Assembly (NCBI RefSeq): GCF_013407185.1 | Contig: NZ_CP026995.1 | Coordinates: 2,086,954-2,150,953, forward strand | DNA from: Nitrosopumilus ureiphilus | GTDB taxonomy: Archaea > Thermoproteota > Nitrososphaeria > Nitrososphaerales > Nitrosopumilaceae | DNA length: 64,000 nucleotides | Direction: 5' to 3' | In this document: positions 1-8,114 of the stretch, piece by piece | Layout of the letters: the number at the start of each line of letters is the position of its first letter | How positions within the stretch are numbered: position 1 is the stretch's first letter | Translations under genes and position numbers: made by a program | Notes under the pieces: model-generated | Seen by the model: the letters and a program-made list of their open reading frames with translations, nothing else | Databases searched by the model: none | Told to the model about the DNA's origin: nothing

Positions 1-1
1 A

Positions 2-214
2 TTTACAGCAGTAATTAATTCTCCAGATGGATATATAGCAGTAATTGTAGATAAGGATGGATTTACAAAGGCTCAATCAAAGGCTGTTGAAAAAGAAGAA
101 GCTATATCAATTTACAAAAAACTTCGAGATACTGGAATTGAAGAATATCCGGAAAAAGAGATTCAGATTTGGTCTGAAACAAGACCGACAATTCAAAACG
201 AAATATCCGGATAA
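2..214 (+). CDS. C-terminal part of an unrecognised protein (5' end outside window)
   Basis: An open frame runs from the window edge to a TAA at 212-214 and encodes about 70 residues. The piece opens with a beta-strand-like stretch (AVINSPDGYIAVIVDKDG), followed by a charged helical segment rich in Lys and Glu (KAQSKAVEKEEAISIYKKL) and a polar tail. The product is cytosolic in character, with no membrane segment in the visible part. Its stop codon abuts the stop of the convergent UMP kinase gene. I do not recognise the family, and the start lies outside the window. Confidence 0.6.
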   Translation, partial: FTAVINSPDGYIAVIVDKDGFTKAQSKAVEKEEAISIYKKLRDTGIEEYPEKEIQIWSETRPTIQNEISG

Positions 215-898
215 TTATTTTGAACTAAGAATGATTTCTGTACCTATATTATCACCTTTAATGGCACTTTCAATATTTTTTGGAGTGGCCTTTAGAATTC
301 TTGTTTTAATTTTGGAACGCTCTATAATTTTTAGAGCTACAATATCCATCAAATCGTATCCTCCGGCAACGGAATCTTCATGAACAAGCATATTTTTTAA
401 ATTCTTAAGTTCGATTCGTCTGAATTTTTTTGCATTTTTGAATTTATTTGGATCCTTATCATATACACCATCAACATCAGTTGCATTGAGAAATTGTTCA
501 GCCTGTACTTTTTCAGCAATTAAAGCAGCAGTACCATTAGTGCTTTGACCAGGATGCAAACCTCCTGTAACTACAATTAATCCATCATCTACAGCATGTC
601 TAACTTCTTGTAAAGTGGTTGGTGGATGAGAATATGCCTTATTTTTCAGAGCATAAATCAATAATTTTGCATTGAGTCTTGAAATTTCAATTCCCAATTC
701 ATCAAGAGTTGATTCATCTGCACCTGAAGATCTAGCATGAGAAATATAGTGTCGTGCAATATTTCCACCTCCAGCAATAACTATTGGCTGACAAATCTTA
801 CTAATTTTTACTAGAAACTCTGCATAGTCTTTTAGTACTTTGGCATTATCCATACCGAAAATCTTTCCAGATAATTTGATTACAATTCTTTTTTTCAC
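215..898 (-). CDS. pyrH: Uridylate (UMP) kinase, archaeal type
   Basis: Phosphorylates UMP to UDP with ATP in the cytosol, feeding pyrimidine nucleotide synthesis. The 227 residues match the compact archaeal members of the amino-acid kinase superfamily. Visible motifs are the N-terminal IKLSGKIFG strand-loop (7-15), the GGGN loop (43-46), [10 protein letters not shown] (111-120) and the uridine/ATP-site segment [10 protein letters not shown] (141-150). The start codon overlaps the stop of the upstream HD-domain gene by four bases, and that gene in turn overlaps thymidylate kinase, so the three probably form one co-translated nucleotide operon. The family is clear from sequence. Confidence 0.93.
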   Translation of the reverse strand: MKKRIVIKLSGKIFGMDNAKVLKDYAEFLVKISKICQPIVIAGGGNIARHYISHARSSGADESTLDELGIEISRLNAKLLIYALKNKAYSHPPTTLQEVRHAVDDGLIVVTGGLHPGQSTNGTAALIAEKVQAEQFLNATDVDGVYDKDPNKFKNAKKFRRIELKNLKNMLVHEDSVAGGYDLMDIVALKIIERSKIKTRILKATPKNIESAIKGDNIGTEIILSSK

Positions 899-2130
899 TT
901 TAGATCACCAATAATTGATTTTGCGGCAATTTCAACTTTCTTTCTGTTCTTTTCGTGAGTATAAATTCTAAGAATATTCATAAAGCCAGAAATCGCAGAA
1001 ACAACTGGAATTTCTGAAATCGGCATCTCTTTAGCAGATGATTTACCATTCTCATTTGAAATCAAAATTATAGATTTAGATTCATTTTTGGATGGTGCAA
1101 GTGGAATTGATGGAGTAACTGAACTATCCACAAAGATTTCATTTTCGTCCACTTTGGATTTTTTAGAAATTACTGCTCTAAGTTCATCAGTTCTTGGTTT
1201 TTTCAGATTTGTCTGACTGGTCAATATTCTCTCAAACACACATTTTAGCAGTTTTCTATTTTGGTAGTCTTGAGCAAATTGTCTAGCACGTTTTAACTTT
1301 GTAGATTTTGATGAAACTAGAGTGGATAAAACGTATTCATCAGTGAGTTTGACAAATTCATTTAGATTAAAAGTTGTAAAACCAAATTCGTCATCAGATA
1401 ATCTCAGTGCTTCAAGTAACATGACTTCTGCTGCTCTTACAGTTTTATGAAAATAAACAGCCTTGAACATTTGATATCTCGAATGCATCATAGATTCAAA
1501 GGAATACAATGCTGATCGTTCTAAAGCTAATTTTTTCTTATGTACATCAAGGGACTGTGTGATTCTTTTATGATCAATTTTTGCATGCTCAGCTCCCGTA
1601 AAATAACCATCTCTAAGTAGATAATCCATCATGTCTGCACTAAGTGTACCTGAAACAATTTCATTTAGATATTGAAATTTAGAATCTCCAAATGCAATTG
1701 TAGTAACAAGTTTTTTGTCATAACCATTTTTTGATAATATATCGCCAATTTCAGATTTTAGAATAATTTTTCTACCAAAATCTTCATGTGAGAACTTTCT
1801 TTTCTGAATTATTTCCTCAAAAAGATGAGAAAAGGGACCATGTCCTATATCATGCAAGAGTCCAGATAATCTTAGAATTTCAATGTCATCCGATTTCAAA
1901 ATCCCTTTTTCATTTAATGCATTACCTGCTTGATTTGCAATATGCATTACTCCCAATGAGTGCTCAAATCTTGTGTGCTGAGCTGCAGGATATGTCAAAT
2001 GAGCACCTGAAAGTTGTCTTATTCGTCTTAATCTTTGAAAAATTGGATTATCAATGATAGATAATTCATGATCGTAGACACGAATAAAATCGTGAATAGG
2101 ATCAATTATGTCTGAATAATTTTTTTTCAT
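895..2130 (-). CDS. HD-domain phosphohydrolase (SAMHD1/dNTPase-like)
   Basis: A 411-residue HD-superfamily protein with HTRFEHSLG (52-60) and [12 protein letters not shown] (91-102), the metal-binding His and His-Asp pattern of the SAMHD1/YwfO group. A further conserved Asp lies in [14 protein letters not shown]. Members of this group hydrolyse dNTPs or related nucleotides to nucleosides. The C-terminal ~100 residues are less conserved and probably form an accessory or oligomerisation region. The gene sits between UMP kinase and thymidylate kinase with four-base overlaps on both sides, which supports a role in balancing nucleotide pools. The exact substrate is inferred. Confidence 0.85.
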   Translation of the reverse strand: MKKNYSDIIDPIHDFIRVYDHELSIIDNPIFQRLRRIRQLSGAHLTYPAAQHTRFEHSLGVMHIANQAGNALNEKGILKSDDIEILRLSGLLHDIGHGPFSHLFEEIIQKRKFSHEDFGRKIILKSEIGDILSKNGYDKKLVTTIAFGDSKFQYLNEIVSGTLSADMMDYLLRDGYFTGAEHAKIDHKRITQSLDVHKKKLALERSALYSFESMMHSRYQMFKAVYFHKTVRAAEVMLLEALRLSDDEFGFTTFNLNEFVKLTDEYVLSTLVSSKSTKLKRARQFAQDYQNRKLLKCVFERILTSQTNLKKPRTDELRAVISKKSKVDENEIFVDSSVTPSIPLAPSKNESKSIILISNENGKSSAKEMPISEIPVVSAISGFMNILRIYTHEKNRKKVEIAAKSIIGDLK

Positions 2131-2708
2131 AGCCCTATTTTCTTTGAAAATGTCTTCATGATTTTTTCATGTACTTCTTGTTTAGATTTTGATGCATCAA
2201 TTATTTTCCAATTTTTTTTCTTTGCAGTAGTTCGATAAATTTTAGAAATTTTTTTCAAGAATTCTTCATTTTTTTCAAATTTATCACGGTGAGTTTTTTG
2301 TCTGTGAAAAGATTCTTTTTGTGTAACATCAAGCAAAATTACAAGATCAGCTTTTGGTAGACCAGCATCAAGATTTTCAAGCCATTTGGGCTTCAAACCA
2401 TTGGCTATTCCATAAATTAGATTAGAGTGATAATATCGATTCATGATTAAAATAGAGTTTTTTTCTTGCGCTGCCAAGATTTCATTGAGTTTTTCCCATC
2501 TGTTTGCAGCCAAAAGACAATGAATTACTTGTGGAGGGAATTTTCTTTTTCCATCCAAATATTTTCTTATTTCTTGTCCTATGGGTGTTTTATAATCAGG
2601 AAAATGAAATAGTTTGGTTTTGATCTTTCTTTTTTTTAGAGCTTTTTCTAATAGTATAGATTGAGTTAATTTTCCTGCTTGGTCTCCACCTTCTATTACA
2701 ATAATCAT
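2127..2708 (-). CDS. tmk: Thymidylate kinase
   Basis: Phosphorylates dTMP to dTDP. The 193 residues begin with a P-loop, GGDQAGKLT (7-15), followed by the FPDY segment (36-39) typical of dTMP binding and LLAANRWEK (65-73). The family DR(Y/H) motif reads NRYYHS here (Asn90-Arg91-Tyr92), an Asp-to-Asn change. LILLDV (in ADLVILLDVTQKES) and a basic lid rich in Lys follow. This is the first gene of the three-gene nucleotide operon and diverges from hsp20. The family call is secure. The substituted residue is the one oddity. Confidence 0.9.
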   Translation of the reverse strand: MIIVIEGGDQAGKLTQSILLEKALKKRKIKTKLFHFPDYKTPIGQEIRKYLDGKRKFPPQVIHCLLAANRWEKLNEILAAQEKNSILIMNRYYHSNLIYGIANGLKPKWLENLDAGLPKADLVILLDVTQKESFHRQKTHRDKFEKNEEFLKKISKIYRTTAKKKNWKIIDASKSKQEVHEKIMKTFSKKIGL

Positions 2709-2753
2709 AAGTTATCAAAACTGAGAAATTAATTGATTAAAAATCTATCAAGG

Positions 2754-2760
2754 TTTATAA
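2754..2760 (+). promoter_or_regulatory. TATA-box-like promoter element of hsp20
   Basis: The sequence TTTATAA is centred about 29 bases before the ATG at 2786. This is the normal archaeal TATA-to-start distance, so it implies a leaderless or nearly leaderless hsp20 message and favours the ATG at 2786 over an in-frame TTG at 2768. Confidence 0.55.
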
Positions 2761-2785
2761 CCAAAAATTGAGCATATATCTCAAA

Positions 2786-3178
2786 ATGGGATTAGTAAAA
2801 TCTATGGCAAACGAAATGATGAAGGAAATTGGAAACAAATCAAGAGAATTTTATGAATTTGTTTTACCTCCTGTAGATATGCATCTTGATGATGACAAAT
2901 TAACAGTAGTAGTAGATATTCCAGGATTCGGAAAAAAAGACATTAAATTATCTATAAATAAAAATATTCTATCAATTCAGGCATGTAAGGAAATTTCTGA
3001 GCAAGGCAAACACAACATAATTTGTAATCAAAGACCCAACATAATTGACAAAAAAATTAGATTGCCAATTGAATTAAAAGAAGGAGAAGAATCTGTTAAT
3101 TCTGCAAAATATGAACAAGGAGTTTTGACAATTATTGTTCCTGTAGAAAAACATGGAAAAGATATCAAAATAGAATAG
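2786..3178 (+). CDS. Small heat-shock protein, Hsp20/alpha-crystallin family
   Basis: A 130-residue ATP-independent chaperone that holds unfolding proteins. A short helical N-terminus is followed by the alpha-crystallin domain, recognisable by the sequence DDKLTVVVDIPGFGKKDIKL and by the closing strand YEQGVLTIIVPVEK, a variant of the usual A-x-x-x-n-G-v-L motif with Gly and Leu kept. The start at 2786 is chosen because a TATA box lies about 29 bases upstream; an in-frame TTG at 2768 would add six residues. It is divergent from tmk and convergent with the ABC1 kinase gene, whose stop abuts its own. Confidence 0.9.
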   Translation: MGLVKSMANEMMKEIGNKSREFYEFVLPPVDMHLDDDKLTVVVDIPGFGKKDIKLSINKNILSIQACKEISEQGKHNIICNQRPNIIDKKIRLPIELKEGEESVNSAKYEQGVLTIIVPVEKHGKDIKIE

Positions 3179-4732
3179 TTATCGTTTTCTAAATATTGCA
3201 AATACACTCATTATTATCAATGAACCAATCATTCCTGTAATTCCAATTGATTCATTTGTAGCATACAAAACAGATGAGCCAATAAAAATTGCTGCTGAAA
3301 GAATACTTCCAGAGAGTAAAACATTAGACTTGGATTTTGCATTTAAGAGATTCAAGGATCTATTTTCATCTAGGAATTTTTTGAGTTCTGGTGCTATAGA
3401 AATTGTGGCGTCGATTGATTTTGCAAATCTATCAAATGAATGTTTTATTTCTTCAATGTATGCATCTTTAATTAGACTCTCTTCTTCTAAAATCTCCCTT
3501 ACAACTTTTACAAATTTGAAATTAACTTTGTGTGTTTTGTAAATTCCTTCAATAATTGATGCCATTCTCATATACAAAGCCAGGTTTTTTGGAAGAATAA
3601 AAGGAAATCTGCTCATAGTTTTGTTTGCAAGCTCCATCAAGCTTTCCACTTCCATTTCATCTGGTTTTTTTCCATGCATTGCCCGAACAGTAAGTTCAAT
3701 GCCTTTTTCAATAACTGAACGATTAAAATCAGGAGTGAGCATCCCAAGATCACTCATTGCGTTTACAGTTCTTGGAGGATCTTTCTCTACTAATGCAAGA
3801 TATAGTCGAATCAATCTTAACCTAGTTTCATTATCTAATCTTCCTACCATTCCATAGTCATATAGAATCAGCCTGCCATCATCAGTAACCGAAATGTTGC
3901 CTGGATGAGGATCGGCGTGAAATATAGAGTGCTTTAGAAGCATGGTAAAGAAAACTTTGTGGACATCAATTACGAGTTTTTGCCTATCAATTCCCTTCTT
4001 ATCTAGGGCTTCAACATTAGTTACTTTGATTCCTGGAAGGTATTCCATTGTAAGGATATTTTTTGATGAATAATCATCATATACTGAAGGGATAACAACT
4101 TTGCTATTATTTTCTAAATCATGTTTAATTTTTTTGAGGTTTTCTGATTCATGGGTATAGTCCATTTCTTCATGTATTGTTTCGATAAACTGAGAAAGCA
4201 TGGCCTTTGCTGAATAACGTAAATTTGGATCAACAAATCTCAATGCTAATGGAAGAATTTTTTTTAAAACTTTGATATCTTCTGCGACAATTTTTTCAAT
4301 TCCAGGCCTTTTTACTTTAATTACAATTTGTTTACCAGAAATAGAACCTCGATAAACTTGTCCTAACGATGCACCTGAAATAGAATTAGGATCTATCGCA
4401 TCAAATTTTTCATCAATTGGACCAAGATCTTTTTCAATAATTAATTTTGCTTCATCAAATGGAGCAGCTGGAACACTGTCCTGAAGTTTTGATAGTTCTT
4501 CCAAATATGGTTGAGGTAAAATATCTGCTCTAGAAGAAAGCCATTGTCCCAACTTTATATAGACGGGTCCTAATGAGATGAATGTATCAAGTACTTTACG
4601 TGCATTCTTTCTAAACTGTTCTAAATCTATTTCATTATTCTCATGATGAATCCATTTTTTTCGATCTTTACGTAATGCAAATATTGATGGTAAAAGTTTG
4701 ATTAAGATATGGATTGTTCTTGCAGTAGACAT
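3179..4732 (-). CDS. ABC1/UbiB/AarF-family atypical protein kinase-like protein
   Basis: A 517-residue member of the ADCK/UbiB family. The diagnostic KxGQ element appears as YIKLGQWLSSRADILP near residue 58, the Ala-rich loop as ISGASLGQVYRG, the ATP-site Lys in IVIKVKRPG, the catalytic loop as FHADPHPGN and the metal-binding DYGMVG. The C-terminus carries two hydrophobic helices in about the last 50 residues, typical of membrane-tethered members. In bacteria and mitochondria the family supports quinone synthesis; ammonia oxidisers use menaquinone-like or plastoquinone-like carriers, so a lipid role is plausible but inferred. It overlaps the next upstream gene by one base. Confidence 0.9.
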   Translation of the reverse strand: MSTARTIHILIKLLPSIFALRKDRKKWIHHENNEIDLEQFRKNARKVLDTFISLGPVYIKLGQWLSSRADILPQPYLEELSKLQDSVPAAPFDEAKLIIEKDLGPIDEKFDAIDPNSISGASLGQVYRGSISGKQIVIKVKRPGIEKIVAEDIKVLKKILPLALRFVDPNLRYSAKAMLSQFIETIHEEMDYTHESENLKKIKHDLENNSKVVIPSVYDDYSSKNILTMEYLPGIKVTNVEALDKKGIDRQKLVIDVHKVFFTMLLKHSIFHADPHPGNISVTDDGRLILYDYGMVGRLDNETRLRLIRLYLALVEKDPPRTVNAMSDLGMLTPDFNRSVIEKGIELTVRAMHGKKPDEMEVESLMELANKTMSRFPFILPKNLALYMRMASIIEGIYKTHKVNFKFVKVVREILEEESLIKDAYIEEIKHSFDRFAKSIDATISIAPELKKFLDENRSLNLLNAKSKSNVLLSGSILSAAIFIGSSVLYATNESIGITGMIGSLIIMSVFAIFRKR

Positions 4733-5115
4733 TATTTACTCCAAATATTTTTTAATTTTTTAGTTGTTGAATATCCTAGATATCCACAAATTATTGATAA
4801 AAGTAATCCAGATGCAAGCGATTTCTTTTTTGAATTTTTGTCGAGTTTTTTTATAACTTGTGAACCACTAAAGATTGCACAAACTAAACCGATTAAGATC
4901 TCTGGTGCATCATGAACTAAATGTCCAACGGGATCTTTTCTTGGATCAATTTTGTCAGTATGAACTAGAAATTTCTCATTATATTCTCTAATGTGTAAAT
5001 TACCATAACGATATTGTTTATTGGCCCCATTTTTTTGTCCAAGGAATGTTTCTTCTGCTTCTTCTAGCATGAATTCTCGCAATTCCTTTGGGACTTCAAT
5101 CTCATCCCTAGGCAT
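4732..5115 (-). CDS. Unknown protein with one or two C-terminal membrane helices
   Basis: 127 residues with no family I recognise. The N-terminal ~75 residues are polar and acidic (PRDEIEVPKELREFMLEEAEETF). A hydrophobic segment follows at about 76-90 (EILIGLVCAIFSGSQVI), and a second at about 103-117 (LASGLLLSIICGYLGYST) before a basic tail. The stop codon overlaps the start of the ABC1/UbiB-like gene by one base, so the two are probably co-translated, and this protein may help place the kinase-like protein at the membrane. That partnership is inferred from gene order. Confidence 0.7.
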   Translation of the reverse strand: MPRDEIEVPKELREFMLEEAEETFLGQKNGANKQYRYGNLHIREYNEKFLVHTDKIDPRKDPVGHLVHDAPEILIGLVCAIFSGSQVIKKLDKNSKKKSLASGLLLSIICGYLGYSTTKKLKNIWSK

Positions 5116-5352
5116 AATCGCAAGATCTAGTAATTGCTTATAATCTTACGGTCTTCAAAATGCTTCAATTTAAGACCAAAAACTAATTGTATTTTGGTGA
5201 CAGTTAGATTAAATTTTGTAAATTTGTATTTAGATCTCACAGATAATTTCTACTAGTGTCTTATATTCAAATTCAATACATTTGTATCAGATAGATAGGA
5301 TGGGCTTTTTCCCTAAAAGACCTTACACACCATCTATTGAAATAAAAAAGTA

Positions 5353-5544
5353 CTAAGATTTCAATCGATCTTTTGTAAACATTATAAAACTGATTGAGAA
5401 CGCTACTAGCATTACAATACCTGTAACATATGCATAATTAAGTCCCTCATCAGGATGAACTTCTTGATGATAGTTGTTTATCAAAAAAGTAATTACAAGT
5501 AAAACTACTCCAATTATTGTTAGTTTTTGATGAGTTTCCATCAA
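5353..5544 (-). CDS. Small two-helix membrane protein
   Basis: 63 residues with two hydrophobic segments, about 9-24 (LTIIGVVLLVITFLINN) and 38-56 (YAYVTGIVMLVAFSISFIMF), joined by a His/Asp-containing loop (YHQEVHPDEGLN). The C-terminus is basic (KDRLKS). No family is recognised. It lies in a run of very small membrane-protein genes between 5.3 and 6.1 kb on the same strand, ahead of nothing obviously related. Membrane location is supported by composition; function is unknown. Confidence 0.6.
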   Translation of the reverse strand: MMETHQKLTIIGVVLLVITFLINNYHQEVHPDEGLNYAYVTGIVMLVAFSISFIMFTKDRLKS

Positions 5545-5592
5545 GAAAAATATTCTTAGTAACTATATGAATTAAGAAAATTTCAAAATAAT

Positions 5593-5694
5593 TCAAAGAA
5601 GTGACGTTGTGATAAATCCAACTATATTACCTACTAGAAATAGAAAAACACCCTTTGCCATACCCAAATGGATTTTCTTTAGATTTGATATCAT
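5593..5694 (-). CDS. Predicted 33-residue single-helix membrane peptide
   Basis: A short reading frame with an ATG at 5694 and TGA at 5593-5595. It encodes a basic N-terminus (MISNLKKIHLGMAKG), one hydrophobic helix (VFLFLVGNIVGFITTSLL) and a stop. The positive-inside start followed by a single helix is what a real small membrane protein would look like, and it sits between two other small membrane-protein genes on the same strand. There is no independent evidence of translation, so the call is tentative. Confidence 0.4.
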   Translation of the reverse strand: MISNLKKIHLGMAKGVFLFLVGNIVGFITTSLL

Positions 5695-5728
5695 TATGAT
5701 GTAAATTTCCTAAAAATGGAATCAATAG

Positions 5729-6061
5729 TTATGGGGCAGACTCTATTTGAGATAGTCTTTCAATAACCTTTTCAAGTTCTGCTTTATTTTCGTTAATAAC
5801 ACGCTTTACTACATCAATTTCTTTACGAATCTGTTCTAGAGAAGAATCATCAGAGTTTTTAATCTGTTCTTCCAAGTCTTCTAGAATTTGTTGATTGTAT
5901 TGATTGATTTTTTCTAATTCAGTTTTGTAATTTTCTAATTTTTTATATTGATCAGAGATTTCAGAAATTTCAACATATTCTTGGTTTGTTAAAAAACCTA
6001 GAATAATTACAGTGCCACCTATTGTAATAACTGCAATTAAAACAACAATACTTAATCTCAA
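5729..6061 (-). CDS. Membrane-anchored coiled-coil protein
   Basis: 110 residues. An N-terminal hydrophobic helix (about 3-24, LSIVVLIAVITIGGTVIILGFL) is followed by a long heptad-like region rich in Glu, Lys, Gln and Leu (about 35-107) that should form a coiled coil. The topology suggests a membrane anchor with an elongated soluble part. It is encoded just downstream of the CARDB-like/ABC transporter genes on the same strand, after a 44-base gap, and could be an accessory of that system. No specific family is recognised. Confidence 0.6.
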   Translation of the reverse strand: MRLSIVVLIAVITIGGTVIILGFLTNQEYVEISEISDQYKKLENYKTELEKINQYNQQILEDLEEQIKNSDDSSLEQIRKEIDVVKRVINENKAELEKVIERLSQIESAP

Positions 6062-6105
6062 TTTGAACTGACCTTGATTCTTCGAATAGGATTAAAAATT
6101 AATCT

Positions 6106-7413
6106 CTAATTTACCTCAATTTTGGCTTTTTTACGTCTACGAATAATGTAGATTCCAGCACCAATTGCTAAAACAATTGGAATGATAATCATGGTTGAAT
6201 CGTGGCCACCCTCATTGTCATTTGTTGGTTCTTTTACAAAGATGGTTGCATCATGTGTTAAAAATATCTCATCTCTAATACTGTCTTTGTATCTTACAGT
6301 AATTGTAATTTCATGTTCTCCATATCTTGGTTCACCATCAAATTCTATTGGAACATTAAATGGAACAGGCGCATCAACTTCAATTTCATCAATAAATTGA
6401 GTATTGGAAACAATATTAGAATCACCACGAGCTTTAAGAGTTACAAATCCAAACAGTCCATCCTGATTTCCTTCGTTAATAATTTCACCAACTACCATTT
6501 GGGTTCCAGATAATTCAATTACATCTACATTGAAAACTGTAAGAACGATTAATCCTTTAATGTAAAAATCAACAATTTTTGAGATCACTTTTAGATCACC
6601 ATGTGGATTATAATATGAAATAGATAATGGAATTCGTAAGGTATCACCTTTTAGTCCTTCTGGAACATAAACAGTTGCTGTAAGATATTTTGAAGTTTTA
6701 GGATTAATTTGTCCAATATCCCAATTGGATTCTAAAATAACTACATTTTCAACGTTTGTAGTAGATGATGATGTAGATGCAAGCTCTGTTTGGGTGTTCG
6801 TAGCAACAACATCTACACCAGAAATTGGAGCAGTTCCATCATTTGAAATTTCAATTGTAACATTATTAGTTTTTAGGGATGTGAGAAATGGTTCTAGTGC
6901 TCTAACATTAATTATACTATCGCCTGTGATTTTAAAATTAAAGTCAGCAAAAGCAGTTCTCACTCCAGACTCACGTAATCTAGAATAATCTACTTTAACG
7001 GTTCCGGGATACTGTTGAATTTTCACATTTTTATCTAGATTCACAAAAAATGTAAGATAGAAATTTTCACCAGCCAAAGAATTAGAATCACTATCAGCAA
7101 AAATAATTGAACCTGGGCCATCAGATGCTGAGAATCCTAATGGCAAGGATAATTGTCCACGAATTCCCGTAATATCTTGTGTTCCTACATTTGCAAATAC
7201 TACTGTAAATGGAACATTACTATCTCCTCCTTCAATTTCGATTTTTTCATTAATTGTACCAAAATAAGCATCTAAAAATTTGACATCACCATAGTCTCTC
7301 TCAAATGGGGAATCACCAAATCCACCAGATTTTATTTGAGCATAAGAGTTTTCAAAAATAAAAGGCATCAATCCAATCACAAATAGTACAAACAATATCT
7401 TTAGAATCATCAT
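6106..7413 (-). CDS. Secreted, membrane-anchored protein with CARDB/S-layer-like repeats
   Basis: 435 residues. A signal peptide (about 1-25, ending near NSYAQ) is followed by an all-beta ectodomain with segments such as VVFANVGTQDITGIRGQLSLP and VTIEISNDGTAPISGVDVVA, the pattern of CARDB/COG1361 adhesion-like domains. A C-terminal transmembrane helix (about 408-426) ends in a basic RRRKK stop-transfer. Its start overlaps the stop of the ABC ATPase gene by four bases, so ATPase, permease and this exported protein form one operon and probably one envelope machine. Its substrate is not evident. Confidence 0.8.
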   Translation of the reverse strand: MMILKILFVLFVIGLMPFIFENSYAQIKSGGFGDSPFERDYGDVKFLDAYFGTINEKIEIEGGDSNVPFTVVFANVGTQDITGIRGQLSLPLGFSASDGPGSIIFADSDSNSLAGENFYLTFFVNLDKNVKIQQYPGTVKVDYSRLRESGVRTAFADFNFKITGDSIINVRALEPFLTSLKTNNVTIEISNDGTAPISGVDVVATNTQTELASTSSSTTNVENVVILESNWDIGQINPKTSKYLTATVYVPEGLKGDTLRIPLSISYYNPHGDLKVISKIVDFYIKGLIVLTVFNVDVIELSGTQMVVGEIINEGNQDGLFGFVTLKARGDSNIVSNTQFIDEIEVDAPVPFNVPIEFDGEPRYGEHEITITVRYKDSIRDEIFLTHDATIFVKEPTNDNEGGHDSTMIIIPIVLAIGAGIYIIRRRKKAKIEVN

Positions 7414-8114
7414 GCAATAACCTCCATTTCCGATGGTTGATCACCTTCAAATGCTCTGCCATCTTTTATAGTAATTACTTTGTCAACATCACCAAAATGT
7501 TGTCTATCGTGAGTAACTATAATGAAAGTTTGATTGAGTTTTTTTGCCATTGATTTCATTAATTGAACTATAGTTTCTGATGTGACAGAGTCAAGATTTC
7601 CAGTTGGTTCATCAGCTAAAACAATTGAAGGTTTGTTGATTAATCCTCTAGCTATAGCTACTCTTTGAGATTGTCCGCCAGAAATTTTATTTGCACGTTT
7701 AGTCATTTGGTCTTCTAATCCAACAGCCTTGAGTAAATCTCTTGCATCTTTTTCTGCAGCGTGATTTGTTCCTGCAATTTGTCTTGGTAACATAATATTT
7801 TCTAAAACTGAGAGATCAGTTAGCAAATTTGAAAATTGGAAAATAAATCCTAATTTTTTATTTCTAAATGATGAAATGTTATTGTCATCAAGTATTGTAG
7901 TATCAATTCCATCAATGAAAATTTTTCCATTTGTAGGACGATCTAATAATCCAATCATGTTAAGTAATGTGGATTTTCCAGAACCTGAGCTTCCAACAAT
8001 GAGGACGATTTCTCCTTTTTCAATTGAAAATGAAACATTATCAAGAGCCTTTACTCTATTTTCTCCTTCACCATAAATTTTGGTTAGATTGTTTATTTCT
8101 AGAGCCTTAGACAG
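7410..8114 (-). CDS. ABC transporter ATP-binding protein, LolD/MacB type (start codon non-canonical)
   Basis: About 234 residues. All nucleotide-binding motifs are present: Walker A GSSGSGKST, a Q-loop in FIFQFSNLL, signature KISGGQSQRVAIARG, Walker B IVLADEPTGNLD and the switch His in VTHDRQHF. The Walker A lies upstream of the first in-frame ATG (7958), so the gene must begin earlier, yet the open frame back to the TGA at 8118-8120 holds no ATG, GTG or TTG. A CTG at 8112-8114, overlapping the end of the permease gene, is the best candidate. It energises the adjacent FtsX-like permease. The 5' end is uncertain; the family is not. Confidence 0.85.
   Translation of the reverse strand: MSKALEINNLTKIYGEGENRVKALDNVSFSIEKGEIVLIVGSSGSGKSTLLNMIGLLDRPTNGKIFIDGIDTTILDDNNISSFRNKKLGFIFQFSNLLTDLSVLENIMLPRQIAGTNHAAEKDARDLLKAVGLEDQMTKRANKISGGQSQRVAIARGLINKPSIVLADEPTGNLDSVTSETIVQLMKSMAKKLNQTFIIVTHDRQHFGDVDKVITIKDGRAFEGDQPSEMEVIA

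Noticed and set aside
5300-5356. An 18-residue frame (MGFFPKRP and onward) with a TATA-like box upstream
   Set aside because: It is too short to separate from chance, no second copy or homologue can be seen, and its end overlaps the gene at 5353. Left unannotated.
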